The notes: generated from the sequence alone by a model not told the origin. A DNA stretch of 64,000 nucleotides from SVKR01 sp963605115 (GCA_963605115.1 CAVCTM010000002.1:1-64000); one strand, 5' to 3'. Positions 16,465 to 25,263 are shown, counted from the first letter of the stretch. A program made the numbers and translations.

Positions 16465-17610
16465 ATGTCCGATACCCCTGAACTGACCCTGGAGCTGAGC
16501 CTGCCGGAGACGGAGAAGGCGCCCCTCGCCCCCATCCAGCCCGCCGCGGAGGAGCTCGCCGCGCAGGACGGCAAGTATATGGAGGACGTCGTGCTCAGCG
16601 AGAGCGAGCAGCAGATGGTCGACGATTTTTCCAAGAAGATCGACCTGCGCAACTCCGACATCGTGCTCCAGTACGGCGCCGCCTGCCAAAAAAAGATCGC
16701 CGATTTCTCCGACACCGCGCTCGATAACGTCCGCACCAAGGACCTCGGCGAGGTCGGGAATATGATCACCTCGCTCGTCACGGAGCTGAAGGGCTTTTCC
16801 GCCGAGCCGGAGAGCAAGGGCTTCCTCGGCATCTTCAAGAAGGGCAGCAATTCCCTCGCAAAGATGAAAGCGCGCTACGGCAGCGTGGAGACCAATGTGG
16901 ACAAGATCACCGGCGTGCTGGAGGGACATCAGAACCAGCTGCTGAAGGACGTCGTGATGCTCGACAAAATGTATGACGCAAACCTCGTCTACTTCAAGGA
17001 GCTCACCATGTATATCCTCGCCGGCAAGAAGGCGCTGGAGACCGCGCGCGAGACCACGCTCGCGGAGCTGCGCGCAAAGGCGGCGGAGTCCGGGCTCTCC
17101 GAGGACGCGCAGGCGGCGAACGATTACGCCTCCCTCTGCGACCGCTTCGAGAAAAAGCTCCACGACCTCGCGCTCACGCGCACGATCAGCATCCAGATGG
17201 CGCCCCAGATCCGCCTTATCCAGAACAGCAACACCCTGATGGTGGAAAAGATCCAGTCCACCATCCACAACACCATCCCCCTCTGGAAAAACCAGATGGT
17301 CCTCGCCCTCGGCATGGCGCACTCCCAGCAGGCGATGGAGGCGCAGCGCGAGGTCAACGACCTCACGAACGCGCTGCTGAAGAAAAACGCCGACACGCTC
17401 AAGACCGGCACCGTCGCCATCGCGGAGGAGAACGAGCGCAGCATCGTCGATATCGACACCGTGCGCTACACGAACGAGCAGCTCATCTCCACCCTCGACG
17501 AGGTCATCCGCGTTCAGGAGGAGGGTCGCCAGAAGCGCGCCGAAGCTGAAAACGAGCTCGGCCGCATCGAGAACCAGCTCCGCCAGAAGCTGCTGGATAT
17601 CAGAAGCTAA
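16465..17610 (+). CDS. telA: TelA-family toxic anion resistance protein
   Basis: A 381-residue, mostly alpha-helical cytosolic protein of the TelA/KlaA (YaaN/YceH) family, named for tellurite resistance but of poorly known cellular function. Conserved segments visible are KIDLRNSDIVLQYGAACQKKIADFSD, the KGFLGIFKKGSNSLAKMKARY block, and the C-terminal NDLTNALLKKNADTL. The ATG at 16465 is chosen because GAGGAGG lies 7-15 bases upstream; the frame is open further upstream but there it runs inside the inverted-repeat element. It is followed by xpaC, the usual partner in Bacillus (xpaC-yaaN). Confidence 0.9.
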   Translation: MSDTPELTLELSLPETEKAPLAPIQPAAEELAAQDGKYMEDVVLSESEQQMVDDFSKKIDLRNSDIVLQYGAACQKKIADFSDTALDNVRTKDLGEVGNMITSLVTELKGFSAEPESKGFLGIFKKGSNSLAKMKARYGSVETNVDKITGVLEGHQNQLLKDVVMLDKMYDANLVYFKELTMYILAGKKALETARETTLAELRAKAAESGLSEDAQAANDYASLCDRFEKKLHDLALTRTISIQMAPQIRLIQNSNTLMVEKIQSTIHNTIPLWKNQMVLALGMAHSQQAMEAQREVNDLTNALLKKNADTLKTGTVAIAEENERSIVDIDTVRYTNEQLISTLDEVIRVQEEGRQKRAEAENELGRIENQLRQKLLDIRS

Positions 17611-17676
17611 AGCCTCATCTGTGCCCCGCTTCGCTGTCTAACGAAAGCAGAAATCATCCCAAGGAGGGCATTGCCC

Positions 17677-18429
17677 GTGAATAAAAAAACCTCCGGCGGT
17701 CTTACCACCGCCGGCATCATCGCCCTGATCGTGCTGGTGATCGTCTTAAAGCGATCGGACGTCAGCGTCGGCGGACTCGTCGGCGGCGCGGTGAAGATCG
17801 TGATCGTCGTGCTGCTGCTCATCGCGGCGCTCGTCGCGCTCGTCATTGTCCTCGCGTTCACGACGCGCAAGGATAAAGGCGCGTCCGGGTCCCAGAGAAA
17901 GTCCACCGCCGCCCCCGCCTCCGGCACGTCCCGCCCCGTAACGCCGCCGCCCGCCTCCGCCGTGAAGCTCACGCCGGAGCAGGAGGATATCCTCAAAAAA
18001 GGCCGCTCCAACTTGAGCCAGCTTCGCATCATGGCGATGCGCGTGCGCTCCACGCCCATCCGCACAAAGGCGACCGCCATCTGCGGCAGCGTGGAAAAGA
18101 TCCTGAACGTCCTGCGCGAAAAGCCGGAGAGCATCCCCGCCGTGCGCCAGTTTCTGAACTACTACCTCCCCACCCTCGGCGAGATCATCACGAAATACGA
18201 GCGCGTAGAGCGCAGCGGCGTGGACATGCAGGACATGACCGCCAAGGTCTCCGAATACCTCGACAAGATCGACGCCGCGATGGACAAGCAGTACGAAAAC
18301 CTCTTCCAGAGCGACTTCCTCGACATGACCGTCGAGATGGAAGCGATGACCATGGCGTGCAAGCGCGACGGCCTCCTCACCGAAGAGGAGCTCTCCGCGC
18401 CGGACAGCGAAGTGAACCTCACGCTGTAA
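17677..18429 (+). CDS. xpaC: XpaC-like membrane protein
   Basis: A 250-residue protein with two N-terminal transmembrane helices (about 12-26 and 36-62), a Ser/Pro/Ala-rich linker, and a helical XpaC domain. The family name refers to 5-bromo-4-chloroindolyl phosphate hydrolysis. The diagnostic block is SIPAVRQFLNYYLPTLGEIITKYERVE (split here into its parts RQFLNYYLPTL and ITKYERVE). GTG at 17677 is preferred because AAGGAGG lies 9 bases upstream; a TTG only 3 bases from the same site is too close. Paired with telA as in Bacillus, though in reverse order. Exact function unknown. Confidence 0.85.
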   Translation: MNKKTSGGLTTAGIIALIVLVIVLKRSDVSVGGLVGGAVKIVIVVLLLIAALVALVIVLAFTTRKDKGASGSQRKSTAAPASGTSRPVTPPPASAVKLTPEQEDILKKGRSNLSQLRIMAMRVRSTPIRTKATAICGSVEKILNVLREKPESIPAVRQFLNYYLPTLGEIITKYERVERSGVDMQDMTAKVSEYLDKIDAAMDKQYENLFQSDFLDMTVEMEAMTMACKRDGLLTEEELSAPDSEVNLTL

Positions 18430-18461
18430 CGCTCCCCACAAACAGAATAAAAATGCACCGA

Positions 18462-18500
18462 GCCGCAGGACGCGCCGACCGCCGTCCTGCGGCATATTTT
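18462..18500 (+). terminator. Intrinsic terminator of telA-xpaC
   Basis: An 11-bp GC-rich stem (18462-18472 with 18483-18493) followed by ATATTTTTT. Confidence 0.85.
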
Positions 18501-18566
18501 TTGAATATTTTGTGAATTTTGTAAATACTTTCTCAAAAAACACCGAAATATTATGCAATCTGATTC

Positions 18567-18594
18567 TTGCGTTTTATGCGGAAATGTGTATAAT
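18567..18594 (+). promoter_or_regulatory. Promoter of the esterase-like lipoprotein
   Basis: TTGCGT (18567-18572), 16-bp spacer, TATAAT (18589-18594). Confidence 0.68.
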
Positions 18595-18626
18595 TATGCT
18601 CAAGAAAAGAAAAGGAGTGCATAATT

Positions 18627-20348
18627 ATGAAACACCTCAAAATCCTGACGGTCCTGCTCCTCGCGCTGGCGATGCTCGCCGGCTGCGGCAGCACCGCCCC
18701 GGCGGAGACCGCCGCCCCCACCCCGGAGCCGACCGCTCCGCCGCCCGCGGAGAGCGAAGCGCCCGCCGCCGAGGGTCCCGTCATCCAGATCAGCGTCCCC
18801 GACGATTTCGAGGGTGAGCTGAACGGACGTGCCCTGTTCGTGCTGGACTACGAGATGCCGGAGGAAGGCGATCAGGTCTACGACAACCTCGATGTCACCG
18901 GCTGCCCCGTCTTCGGCAAAACGGTCTACGGTCTCCACGCCGGCGATGTCATCACCATGACCGCCGACGACCCCGATGTCTACGGCTATCCGATGCAGCT
19001 GTCCGAGATCCCCGCGGGCGAATACGCCGTGCAGGTGCTCTTCGTGAAGTACACGCAGTTCAACCGCGCCGACGGCACGAGCATCTGGGGCATGGCGGAC
19101 CACGGCGGCGGCGGCAGCGCCGGCAGGAACCCCTATAACCTCTACAGCGATGCCAAGCTCTCCGCCGTCGGCTCCGGCAGCGTCATCGAGCTCGCCCTCA
19201 CAAACGAGATCCCGCTCGGCTACGAGCTTCAGGACGGGCAGGTCGACCAGCAGGGCAACTATGAGAGCAAGTATGACTGCGTGGTCTACGACAAGATCAA
19301 GAGCGAGGTCCTCAGCGAGTTCTGGGGCACCGACATGTACATCGGTCTGAACATCCTCCTCCCCGCGAACTATGACCCCGCCAAGCAGTACCCCGTCCTC
19401 TACTATCAGGGTCACTGGGTCGGCGGCAACGCCCCGCTCGGCTACGGCAGAAACGAAGCGCTCACCGAGTGGTGGGACAGCGGCGAAGCCCCGGAGATGA
19501 TCGTCGTCACCACGAGAGACGCCAACATGTATTATGACAACATGTACTGGGTCAACAGCGCCAACATGGGTCCCTGCGGCGACGCCTTCACGCAGGAGCT
19601 GATCCCCTACGTTGAGCAGACCTACGGCGGCATCAGCGAATCCTGGGCGAGAATGCTCGCCGGCGGCAGCAACGGCGGCTGGGAATCCATGGCGCTTCAG
19701 GTCTATTATCCCGAAATTTTCGGCGGCAGCTGGGTCATGTGCCCGGACGGTATGGACTTCCACGCCTACCAGATCGTGAACCTCTACGACGACGAAAACG
19801 GCTTCTACATCGACAACGGCTGGACCACGACCGAGCGGCCCGCCGCGCGGGACACCAAGGGCAACATCCGCTGGACCATCGCGCAGGAGAACCACTGGGA
19901 GACCGCCATGGGCGGCGGCACCGCAAACGCCCGCGGCTGCTGGAGCGGCTGGGAAGCGGTCTACGGTCCCGTCGGCGAAGACGGCTACCCCCAGAGAGTC
20001 TGGGACCCCATCACCGGCGAGATCAACAAGGACACCGTCGCCTACTGGCAGGAGCACTTCGACATCAACTACTACCTGCAGAACAACTGGAGCGAGCTCG
20101 CGCCGAACCTTGTCGGCAAGCTCCACCTCCGGGGCGGCGACATGGACAACTATTACCTGAACCTCTCCCAGTACCTCGTCGCCGACTTCCTTGAGACCAC
20201 CGAGCCCTACTACGACGGCTACAGCGTCACCTTCCCCGGCAAGGGTCACACCGGCAACATCAGCAATCAGGACCTCCTGCTGGAGATGGCGGACCACATG
20301 ATCCAATACGGTCCCGCCAACGCCGCCGGGATCCTCGGCGTGAACTGA
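18627..20348 (+). CDS. Secreted lipoprotein with esterase (alpha/beta hydrolase) domain
   Basis: A 573-residue lipoprotein: basic start, hydrophobic stretch and lipobox LAGC (lipidated C20), then a long Pro/Ala/Glu-rich linker. A beta-rich N-terminal domain is followed from about residue 230 by an alpha/beta hydrolase of the putative-esterase (EstD/PF00756-like) type: PVLYYQGHW, MIVVTTRD and nucleophile elbow GGSNGGWE (S348), with a late histidine in GKGHTG. It probably removes acyl groups from dietary or host polysaccharide outside the cell; the substrate is not determinable. AAAAGGAG precedes the ATG. Single-gene transcript with its own promoter and terminator. Confidence 0.82.
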   Translation: MKHLKILTVLLLALAMLAGCGSTAPAETAAPTPEPTAPPPAESEAPAAEGPVIQISVPDDFEGELNGRALFVLDYEMPEEGDQVYDNLDVTGCPVFGKTVYGLHAGDVITMTADDPDVYGYPMQLSEIPAGEYAVQVLFVKYTQFNRADGTSIWGMADHGGGGSAGRNPYNLYSDAKLSAVGSGSVIELALTNEIPLGYELQDGQVDQQGNYESKYDCVVYDKIKSEVLSEFWGTDMYIGLNILLPANYDPAKQYPVLYYQGHWVGGNAPLGYGRNEALTEWWDSGEAPEMIVVTTRDANMYYDNMYWVNSANMGPCGDAFTQELIPYVEQTYGGISESWARMLAGGSNGGWESMALQVYYPEIFGGSWVMCPDGMDFHAYQIVNLYDDENGFYIDNGWTTTERPAARDTKGNIRWTIAQENHWETAMGGGTANARGCWSGWEAVYGPVGEDGYPQRVWDPITGEINKDTVAYWQEHFDINYYLQNNWSELAPNLVGKLHLRGGDMDNYYLNLSQYLVADFLETTEPYYDGYSVTFPGKGHTGNISNQDLLLEMADHMIQYGPANAAGILGVN

Positions 20349-20355
20349 AAAAGCT

Positions 20356-20382
20356 CGCCCCGTTCCAAACCGGAACGGGGCG
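20356..20382 (+). terminator. Terminator of the esterase gene
   Basis: An 11-bp stem (20356-20366 with 20372-20382) right after the stop codon; the T-tail is weak. Confidence 0.65.
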
Positions 20383-20400
20383 ATCCGTTTATCCAAAAAA

Positions 20401-20571
20401 GCCTCGCAGAGTTCGCGCCCGCAGGCGCGAATAAAGTCCAATCATTTTTCGGCGCGACCTGTGCGTGCCGAAAAATTCTCTGCGCGGAGGGAACGTGCTC
20501 GCCGCAAGGCGAGTGCGCTGAGCGGAGCGTTCCCCTTCAACCGAGAGCCCAGCGAAGCGGGTCTCGGTTGA
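20401..20571 (+). repeat. Dispersed structured repeat, copy 2 (full length, about 171 bp)
   Basis: From GCCTCGCAGAG at 20401 to the end of the last stem at 20571. Hairpins in order: TTCGCGCC/GGCGCGAA, TTTTTCGGC/GCCGAAAAA, CTCGCC/GGCGAG, and terminal stem 20537-20546/20562-20571 around GCCCAGCGAAGCGGG. Copies at 1-100 and 34536-34707 keep the pairing with different stem bases. It fills the space between two converging genes. Confidence 0.88.
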
Positions 20572-20578
20572 GATGTCA

Positions 20579-21436
20579 TTATACCAGCATCAGCAGCGTT
20601 CCCCCGACGATCATCCCCAGACCAAGCCCGGATCTTTTCGTCAGCTTCTCGCGGAACACAATATAGGAAAACGCAACCGTCACGAGGATGCTCAGCTTGT
20701 CGATCGGCACGACGACGCTGGCGGGTCCGTCCTGAAGCGCCTTATAGTAGCAGAGCCAGCTCGCGCCGGTCGCAAGACCGGAGAGGCAGATGAAGCCCAG
20801 CTCGCTTTTCGGAATGGTCTTCAGCGCGTCCTGCTTGCCGGTGACGAACACCATCACCCAGGACATCACCAGCACCACGCCGGTGCGGATCGCCGTGCCG
20901 AGGTTGGACTCCACACCGGAGATCCCCACCTTGCCGAGAATGGCGGTCAGGCTGGCAAACACCGCGGAGCCCAGCGCATACCAGAGCCACGCGGCGCTTT
21001 TGCTCGCGCCGCCGCTCTGCTTCTTTTCGATCATCAGAAAGGTCCCCGCGGCAATGAGCGCCACACCGACGCCCTTCGCGGGGCTCACGCCCTCCCGCAG
21101 CAAAATTGCGGCGAGCAGAATGGTCAGCACGGTGCTGGATTTGTCGATGGGAACGACCTTGTTCACGTCGCCGAGCTGAAGCGCCTTGAAATAGCAAAGC
21201 CAGCTCGCGCCGGTCGCGAGACCGGACAGCACCAGAAACAGCAGCGTTTTCCCGCCGATCTCCGGGATCGTCCCCTGCGAGCCGACCACGAACACCATCA
21301 GCCACGAAAACGCCAGCACCACGATGGTGCGGACAGCGGTCGCCACTGTGGAATCCGTCTTCCGGATGCCGCATTTCGCCAGAATGGAGGTCAGCCCCGC
21401 AAAGAGCGCCGACCCGAACGCAAACAGTATCCACAT
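20579..21436 (-). CDS. EamA-family (DMT) transporter
   Basis: A 285-residue membrane protein with about ten hydrophobic helices in two homologous EamA halves. The two halves are strikingly alike: SGLATGASWLCYFKALQ with VVPIDKSS in the first, SGLATGASWLCYYKALQ with VVPIDKLS in the second. It belongs to the drug/metabolite transporter superfamily; the substrate is unknown. The ATG at 21436 is chosen because AGGAGG precedes it; extra codons upstream lack a binding site. It may be read through from the ECF gene upstream, although a palindromic terminator lies between. Confidence 0.87.
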   Translation of the reverse strand: MWILFAFGSALFAGLTSILAKCGIRKTDSTVATAVRTIVVLAFSWLMVFVVGSQGTIPEIGGKTLLFLVLSGLATGASWLCYFKALQLGDVNKVVPIDKSSTVLTILLAAILLREGVSPAKGVGVALIAAGTFLMIEKKQSGGASKSAAWLWYALGSAVFASLTAILGKVGISGVESNLGTAIRTGVVLVMSWVMVFVTGKQDALKTIPKSELGFICLSGLATGASWLCYYKALQDGPASVVVPIDKLSILVTVAFSYIVFREKLTKRSGLGLGMIVGGTLLMLV

Positions 21437-21494
21437 AGTTTTTTCCTCCTTTAAGGAAATGACAGTCCGACTCTGAACATTCCAAGACATGACG

Positions 21495-21528
21495 AAAAAA
21501 AGCCGCCGGGATCCCGGCGGCTTTTTTT
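21495..21528 (-). terminator. 34-bp perfect palindromic terminator
   Basis: Seven A, a 20-bp GC-rich palindrome (21502-21521), seven T. It overlaps the stop codon of the ECF S-component gene and can act on either strand. Confidence 0.88.
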
Positions 21529-22051
21529 ACTTTTTCCCAAGCATCTTATCGTAGAGCTTCTTCACGCCGCACTTCCAAACAAGCAGCATGCCGACGACGG
21601 CGCCGACGGCGGCCTGCAAAATCTGATACGGCAGCTTCACCAGCGCAACGGCGGGCGTGCTGTAGATGAACGCGCGGCCGAGGGAGTAACCGACGACCAT
21701 GATCACCGCGCCGACCGCGGCGCCGACGCCGGAGGCGAGCACAGGGTGCTTCTTCCACGCGCGGTGGGCGATGAGCGAGATGGCGACCGCCTGAAGCCCG
21801 TGGGTCACGAGCGAGACGAACATCGGCGTCGGGTAAAAGAACAGGTCGCCCAGAAAGGCGCCCACGCCGCCGACAAGGAACGCGCCCAGCGGGTCGAGCA
21901 GGATCGCCGCCGTGCAGATAATGATATCGTTCAGATAAAGATGGCCGCCGGGCACCGGCACGCCGAAGGAGCTCAGCGCCACGTTCATCGCCATAAAAAC
22001 CGCCGTCGTGCAGAGCCAGAGAGCAGTGCGTCTTCCGTTTTTCTCTTTCAT
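21527..22051 (-). CDS. ECF transporter substrate-binding (S) component
   Basis: A 174-residue integral membrane protein with about five or six helices. The ECF-type S-component pattern is clear: GGHLYLNDIIICTAAILLDP, then GAFLVGGVGAFLGDLFFYPTP and VTHGLQAVAISLI (Pfam ECF-ribofla_trS-like). S components capture a vitamin or related micronutrient and use a shared EcfA/A'/T module, which is not in this window. The substrate is not fixed by sequence; a divergent MocR-like gene hints at a B6-type compound, but that is an inference. AAGGAGG precedes the start. Confidence 0.82.
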   Translation of the reverse strand: MKEKNGRRTALWLCTTAVFMAMNVALSSFGVPVPGGHLYLNDIIICTAAILLDPLGAFLVGGVGAFLGDLFFYPTPMFVSLVTHGLQAVAISLIAHRAWKKHPVLASGVGAAVGAVIMVVGYSLGRAFIYSTPAVALVKLPYQILQAAVGAVVGMLLVWKCGVKKLYDKMLGKK

Positions 22052-22084
22052 GGGGAAAGATCCTCCTTGCCTTTTTGACCGAGC

Positions 22085-22124
22085 CAGTATATACTGAAAT
22101 CTGGCAATATAAAATATCCAGATT
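22085..22124. promoter_or_regulatory. Candidate operators between the ECF gene and the MocR-like gene
   Basis: A perfect 12-bp palindrome CAGTATATACTG at 22085-22096 is followed by the inverted repeat AATCTGG (22098-22104) / CCAGATT (22118-22124). The 94-bp gap between the divergent genes is a natural place for MocR-type binding. Confidence 0.5.
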
Positions 22125-22145
22125 CGGAGAAAATGATATCACCAG

Positions 22146-23225
22146 ATGAACTACCAGATCGACCCCAACGCCCGTCCCGTTTATCTCCAGCTCTATCGGC
22201 TGCTGCGGGACGACATCATCGCCGGCGTGCTGCCTTACGGAAGCCGCCTGCCCTCCAAGCGCCTGCTCGCGGAGGAAACGGGTGTCAGCACCGTCACCGT
22301 GGAACACGCCTACGCCCTGCTCTGCGAGGAGGGCTACGCCGCCGCGCGCGAGCGGAGCGGCTTTTTCGTGCTGTTCCGCAGCGCGGACGGCTTCGCCGCG
22401 CCCGCCCCGGCTTATTCGCCCCCACCGCGCCCTGCCGACGCGGGAGAGCCGCTCCCCTTCCCGGCAACGACGCTCGCGCGCGCGATGCGCAAGGTGCTCG
22501 CCGACCGCCCCGACGCGCTGGGCAAGAAGCCGCCGAACTCCGGCTGCACGGAGCTGCGCCGCGCCATTCAGGGCTACCTCGCGCGCAACCGCGGCATCCG
22601 CGCGGCGCTGGACCAGATCGTCGTCGGCTCCGGTGCGGAGGCGCTCTACCGCCTCATCATCGAGCTGCTGGGGCGCGGCAGGACTTACGCCATCGAGTCA
22701 CCCTCCTACGAAAAGCTCGAACAGCTCTACCGCGCCGCCGGCTGCGGACTGGAGCTGCTGCCCCTCGCCGCCGACGGCATCGACTCCGACGCCCTCGCCG
22801 CGTCGCGCGCGGACGTGCTGCACACAACGCCATACCGCAGCTTCCCCAGCGGCGTCACCGCGACGGCGAGCAAGCGCCACGAGTATATCCGCTGGGCGGC
22901 GCAGCCCGGCAGAGTCATCATCGAGTCGGATCACGGCTCGGAGTTTTCCGTCGCATCCCAGCCGATGGAGGCGCTCTACGTCCTCTCCGACCATGAAAAT
23001 GTCATCTACCTGAACACATTTTCCCGCACGATCTCCCCCGCCCTGCGTGCCGGGTATATGGTCCTGCCGCCCCCACTCGCCGCGGCGTTCCGCGAAAAGC
23101 TCGGTTTCCTCTCCTGCACGGTCCCGACCTTCGACCAGCTCGTTTTAGCGGAGCTCCTGACCTCCGGCACCTTTGAGCGCCAGATAAACCGAGCCCGCCG
23201 CGCCGCCCGCCGCGGTTTGGAGTGA
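22146..23225 (+). CDS. MocR/GntR-type regulator with degenerate, truncated aminotransferase domain
   Basis: A 359-residue protein. Residues 1-75 form a GntR winged helix (VYLQLYRLLRDDIIAG, LPSKRLLAEETGVSTVTVEHAY). Residues 100-359 resemble a fold-type I aminotransferase (QIVVGSGAEALYRLI, SFPSGVTATASKR, IYLNTFSRTISPALRAGYMVLP). MocR proteins normally have TFSK, the lysine forming a Schiff base with PLP; here position 294 is Arg. The DDYDSEF motif is SDHGSEF. The protein also ends about 100 residues early, missing most of the small domain. It is divergent from the ECF gene. It may be a regulator that no longer forms an aldimine, or a decaying gene. Confidence 0.8.
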   Translation: MNYQIDPNARPVYLQLYRLLRDDIIAGVLPYGSRLPSKRLLAEETGVSTVTVEHAYALLCEEGYAAARERSGFFVLFRSADGFAAPAPAYSPPPRPADAGEPLPFPATTLARAMRKVLADRPDALGKKPPNSGCTELRRAIQGYLARNRGIRAALDQIVVGSGAEALYRLIIELLGRGRTYAIESPSYEKLEQLYRAAGCGLELLPLAADGIDSDALAASRADVLHTTPYRSFPSGVTATASKRHEYIRWAAQPGRVIIESDHGSEFSVASQPMEALYVLSDHENVIYLNTFSRTISPALRAGYMVLPPPLAAAFREKLGFLSCTVPTFDQLVLAELLTSGTFERQINRARRAARRGLE

Positions 23226-23240
23226 AAAGGAAAAAAGTGC

Positions 23241-23268
23241 CGCTGTCCCGGCAGGGCAGCGGCGCTTG
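23241..23268 (+). terminator. Hairpin after the MocR-like gene
   Basis: GTGCCGCTGTCCC pairs with GGGCAGCGGCGC, allowing G-U pairs, around a short loop; the tail TTGATT is weak. Confidence 0.5.
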
Positions 23269-23293
23269 ATTGTGCCGCCTCGCGGCATATCTT

Positions 23294-23330
23294 GAAAAAA
23301 ACACGCGCCCGAACTCACATTCGGGCGCGT
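23294..23330 (-). terminator. Terminator of the S-layer-homology gene
   Basis: An 11-bp stem (23303-23313 with 23320-23330); on the minus strand it is followed by GTTTTTTTC. Confidence 0.8.
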
Positions 23331-23359
23331 TGGGTTTGGGTAATAGGCTGTGTCTGCTA

Positions 23360-25204
23360 TCAGGCAACAGTCCAAGTCCCGTCATTCTCCGTGGCCTTGT
23401 ACCCCGCCGCGACATAGGCGCTCGGATCGCTGGAGAACGTGCCGCCGGTGATGCTCCAAGTAGCACCCGTAGTGGTATACAGCCCGCCGGTAAAAGTACC
23501 GCCCGTCACGGTAATCGAGCCAGTATTGTGACCGCCATCAAAGTGCCTGTTTTCAATTGCGTGATATTCGTCTGCGTTGAAAGAACCACCATGAATTTCA
23601 GCAACATGATTGTTCTGAACAACAGCCTGTGTCACATTGCTGAAAGAACCGCCGTTGATAATCAGCCGAGCGTTATCATCGTTTTTGATGGTGTTGATAC
23701 CGCCGGAGAATGTGCCGCCGTTAATGGTAAGAGACGGAGATTCATGATTTGTCCCGGAAACATAACCATTTCTTGGGTTGGCGGTATCACCAAAATTGTA
23801 GTATCCGCTGGCGATAAGGCTGGAGAAATGACCGCCCGAGGTCACGGAAACAGTCTCCCCAATCGTCATGATGCCGTGATTCAGGATATTATAGTAGCTG
23901 TTGCCGCCGCTATTATTCTTGTCCGCGCCCTTTTCTTCGCTGCGAGTGTAGCTTCCGCCATTCAGAGTCACGGTACCGTTGTTATAAATAGCAGCCTTGC
24001 CATGCGTCACATTGTCCACGGTGCCGGTACCGGTAATGGTCAGCGTCGCGCCGTTCTCAACGCTAATGGTATCGCTGCTGACGTTGGTCAGCTTCTTGTT
24101 GCTCAAATCAATGGTGACGGTTTTGCCGGCAGAAACAGTAACGTCTTCCGTCACATCATCCACCAGCGTGACCGTATCGCCGTCCTGCGCCGCAGCAATA
24201 GCCGCCGCAAGAGCAGCGTAGTTCTGACCGTTGATCTGCGCAGCAGCCTCGGACGAGTTGAGCTGACCGCAGACGGCGCAGATGTTGTCTTCTTCACCAA
24301 AGGTATGCTCCGCTTTGTCGATCGTGAGATCGTGACCGCAGCTTGCGGCGTGCCAGTGGTAAGTATCATCGACGACCCACTTGGCGGTGTCGTAGCTGTG
24401 GCTATGCACTGGCGTGGTCGGCTTATTCTTCTGGACAACATAGGTCTGGTCGCTCTCGACCTCCTTGCCGTTGACGGTAAGGTCTTCGGCGGAGGCGGCG
24501 ACGAGGATCTTGGTGCCGGCGGGGGCGTTTTTGATCTCGACATTCTCGGCAGCGACAAGGATGAAGCCGCCCTCGGAGGCGTCGATCTCCGCGCCGTCGG
24601 TGTCCGCGTAAACGGCGATGGCGCGGTCAAGGATCGCGACCGTCGCGGCGCGGGTGATGTTCAGCTGGGGACCGACGGTCTCGTCCGTGACGCCCTTGAT
24701 GACGCCCGCGGCGACCAGCGCGGCGACATAGCCCCGCGCGTAAGGCGCGACGGCTTCCGCGTCCGCGTAGGCGCTGAGGTCCGGGTCCTCGACCGGCTCG
24801 ATGCCGAGCGCGCGGCTGAGCATCACGATGGCGCGCTCGCGCGTGATGGGCGCGGTGGGCGTAACGGTGCCGTCCCCGTTGCCGAGCAGGATGCCGGCGG
24901 CGGCGCAGCGGTTGATGGAGTCATAATACCACGCCTCGGCGGAGTTATCGGAAAAACCCGCGTCCGCCGCCTCCGGCAGCTTCAGCAGCCGCGCCAGGAT
25001 CGCGGCGAGCTGGGCGCAGGTGAGCTCGCCGTCCGGATCGAAGCCATTTTCGGTGCCCTGCACGACGCCGTGACCCGTCCAGCGCTCGATGGACGATTCC
25101 GCCCAGTGACCCTCGGTGTCCTGATACGCCGCCGCGATCGGCGTCGCCATCAGCGCCAGCAGCATGCAAAGCGCCAACAGCACGGATAAGATTTTGCGTT
25201 TCAT
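23360..25204 (-). CDS. S-layer-homology-domain surface protein with beta-helix-like C-terminus
   Basis: A 614-residue exported protein: signal peptide (about 1-28, KRKILSVLLALCMLLALM...AAA), then three SLH repeats (about 28-205; for example DTEGHWAESSIERW) for binding secondary cell-wall polymer. A strand-rich linker follows, then a His/Cys-rich segment HSHSYDTAKW...HWHAASCG...CAVCG (about 280-325). The rest has repeated Asn-Gly-Gly turns (ITGGTF, LNGGSY, INGGTFSGG, IHGGSF) typical of a right-handed parallel beta-helix. The 3' half is visibly more AT-rich and less strict in codon choice than its neighbours. Probably a carbohydrate-binding or adhesin-like surface protein. GGGAGG precedes the ATG at 25204. 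Confidence 0.85.
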   Translation of the reverse strand: MKRKILSVLLALCMLLALMATPIAAAYQDTEGHWAESSIERWTGHGVVQGTENGFDPDGELTCAQLAAILARLLKLPEAADAGFSDNSAEAWYYDSINRCAAAGILLGNGDGTVTPTAPITRERAIVMLSRALGIEPVEDPDLSAYADAEAVAPYARGYVAALVAAGVIKGVTDETVGPQLNITRAATVAILDRAIAVYADTDGAEIDASEGGFILVAAENVEIKNAPAGTKILVAASAEDLTVNGKEVESDQTYVVQKNKPTTPVHSHSYDTAKWVVDDTYHWHAASCGHDLTIDKAEHTFGEEDNICAVCGQLNSSEAAAQINGQNYAALAAAIAAAQDGDTVTLVDDVTEDVTVSAGKTVTIDLSNKKLTNVSSDTISVENGATLTITGTGTVDNVTHGKAAIYNNGTVTLNGGSYTRSEEKGADKNNSGGNSYYNILNHGIMTIGETVSVTSGGHFSSLIASGYYNFGDTANPRNGYVSGTNHESPSLTINGGTFSGGINTIKNDDNARLIINGGSFSNVTQAVVQNNHVAEIHGGSFNADEYHAIENRHFDGGHNTGSITVTGGTFTGGLYTTTGATWSITGGTFSSDPSAYVAAGYKATENDGTWTVA

Positions 25205-25263
25205 TTCATACCTCCCGTGTTTTTTCTCCGCGGCTCCCCGCGGTTTGGTAAACATTGTTTTCC

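Noticed and set aside
23270..25189. Plus-strand open frame of 639 codons
   Set aside because: Antisense to the S-layer-homology gene, which has a signal peptide, SLH repeats and a ribosome binding site.
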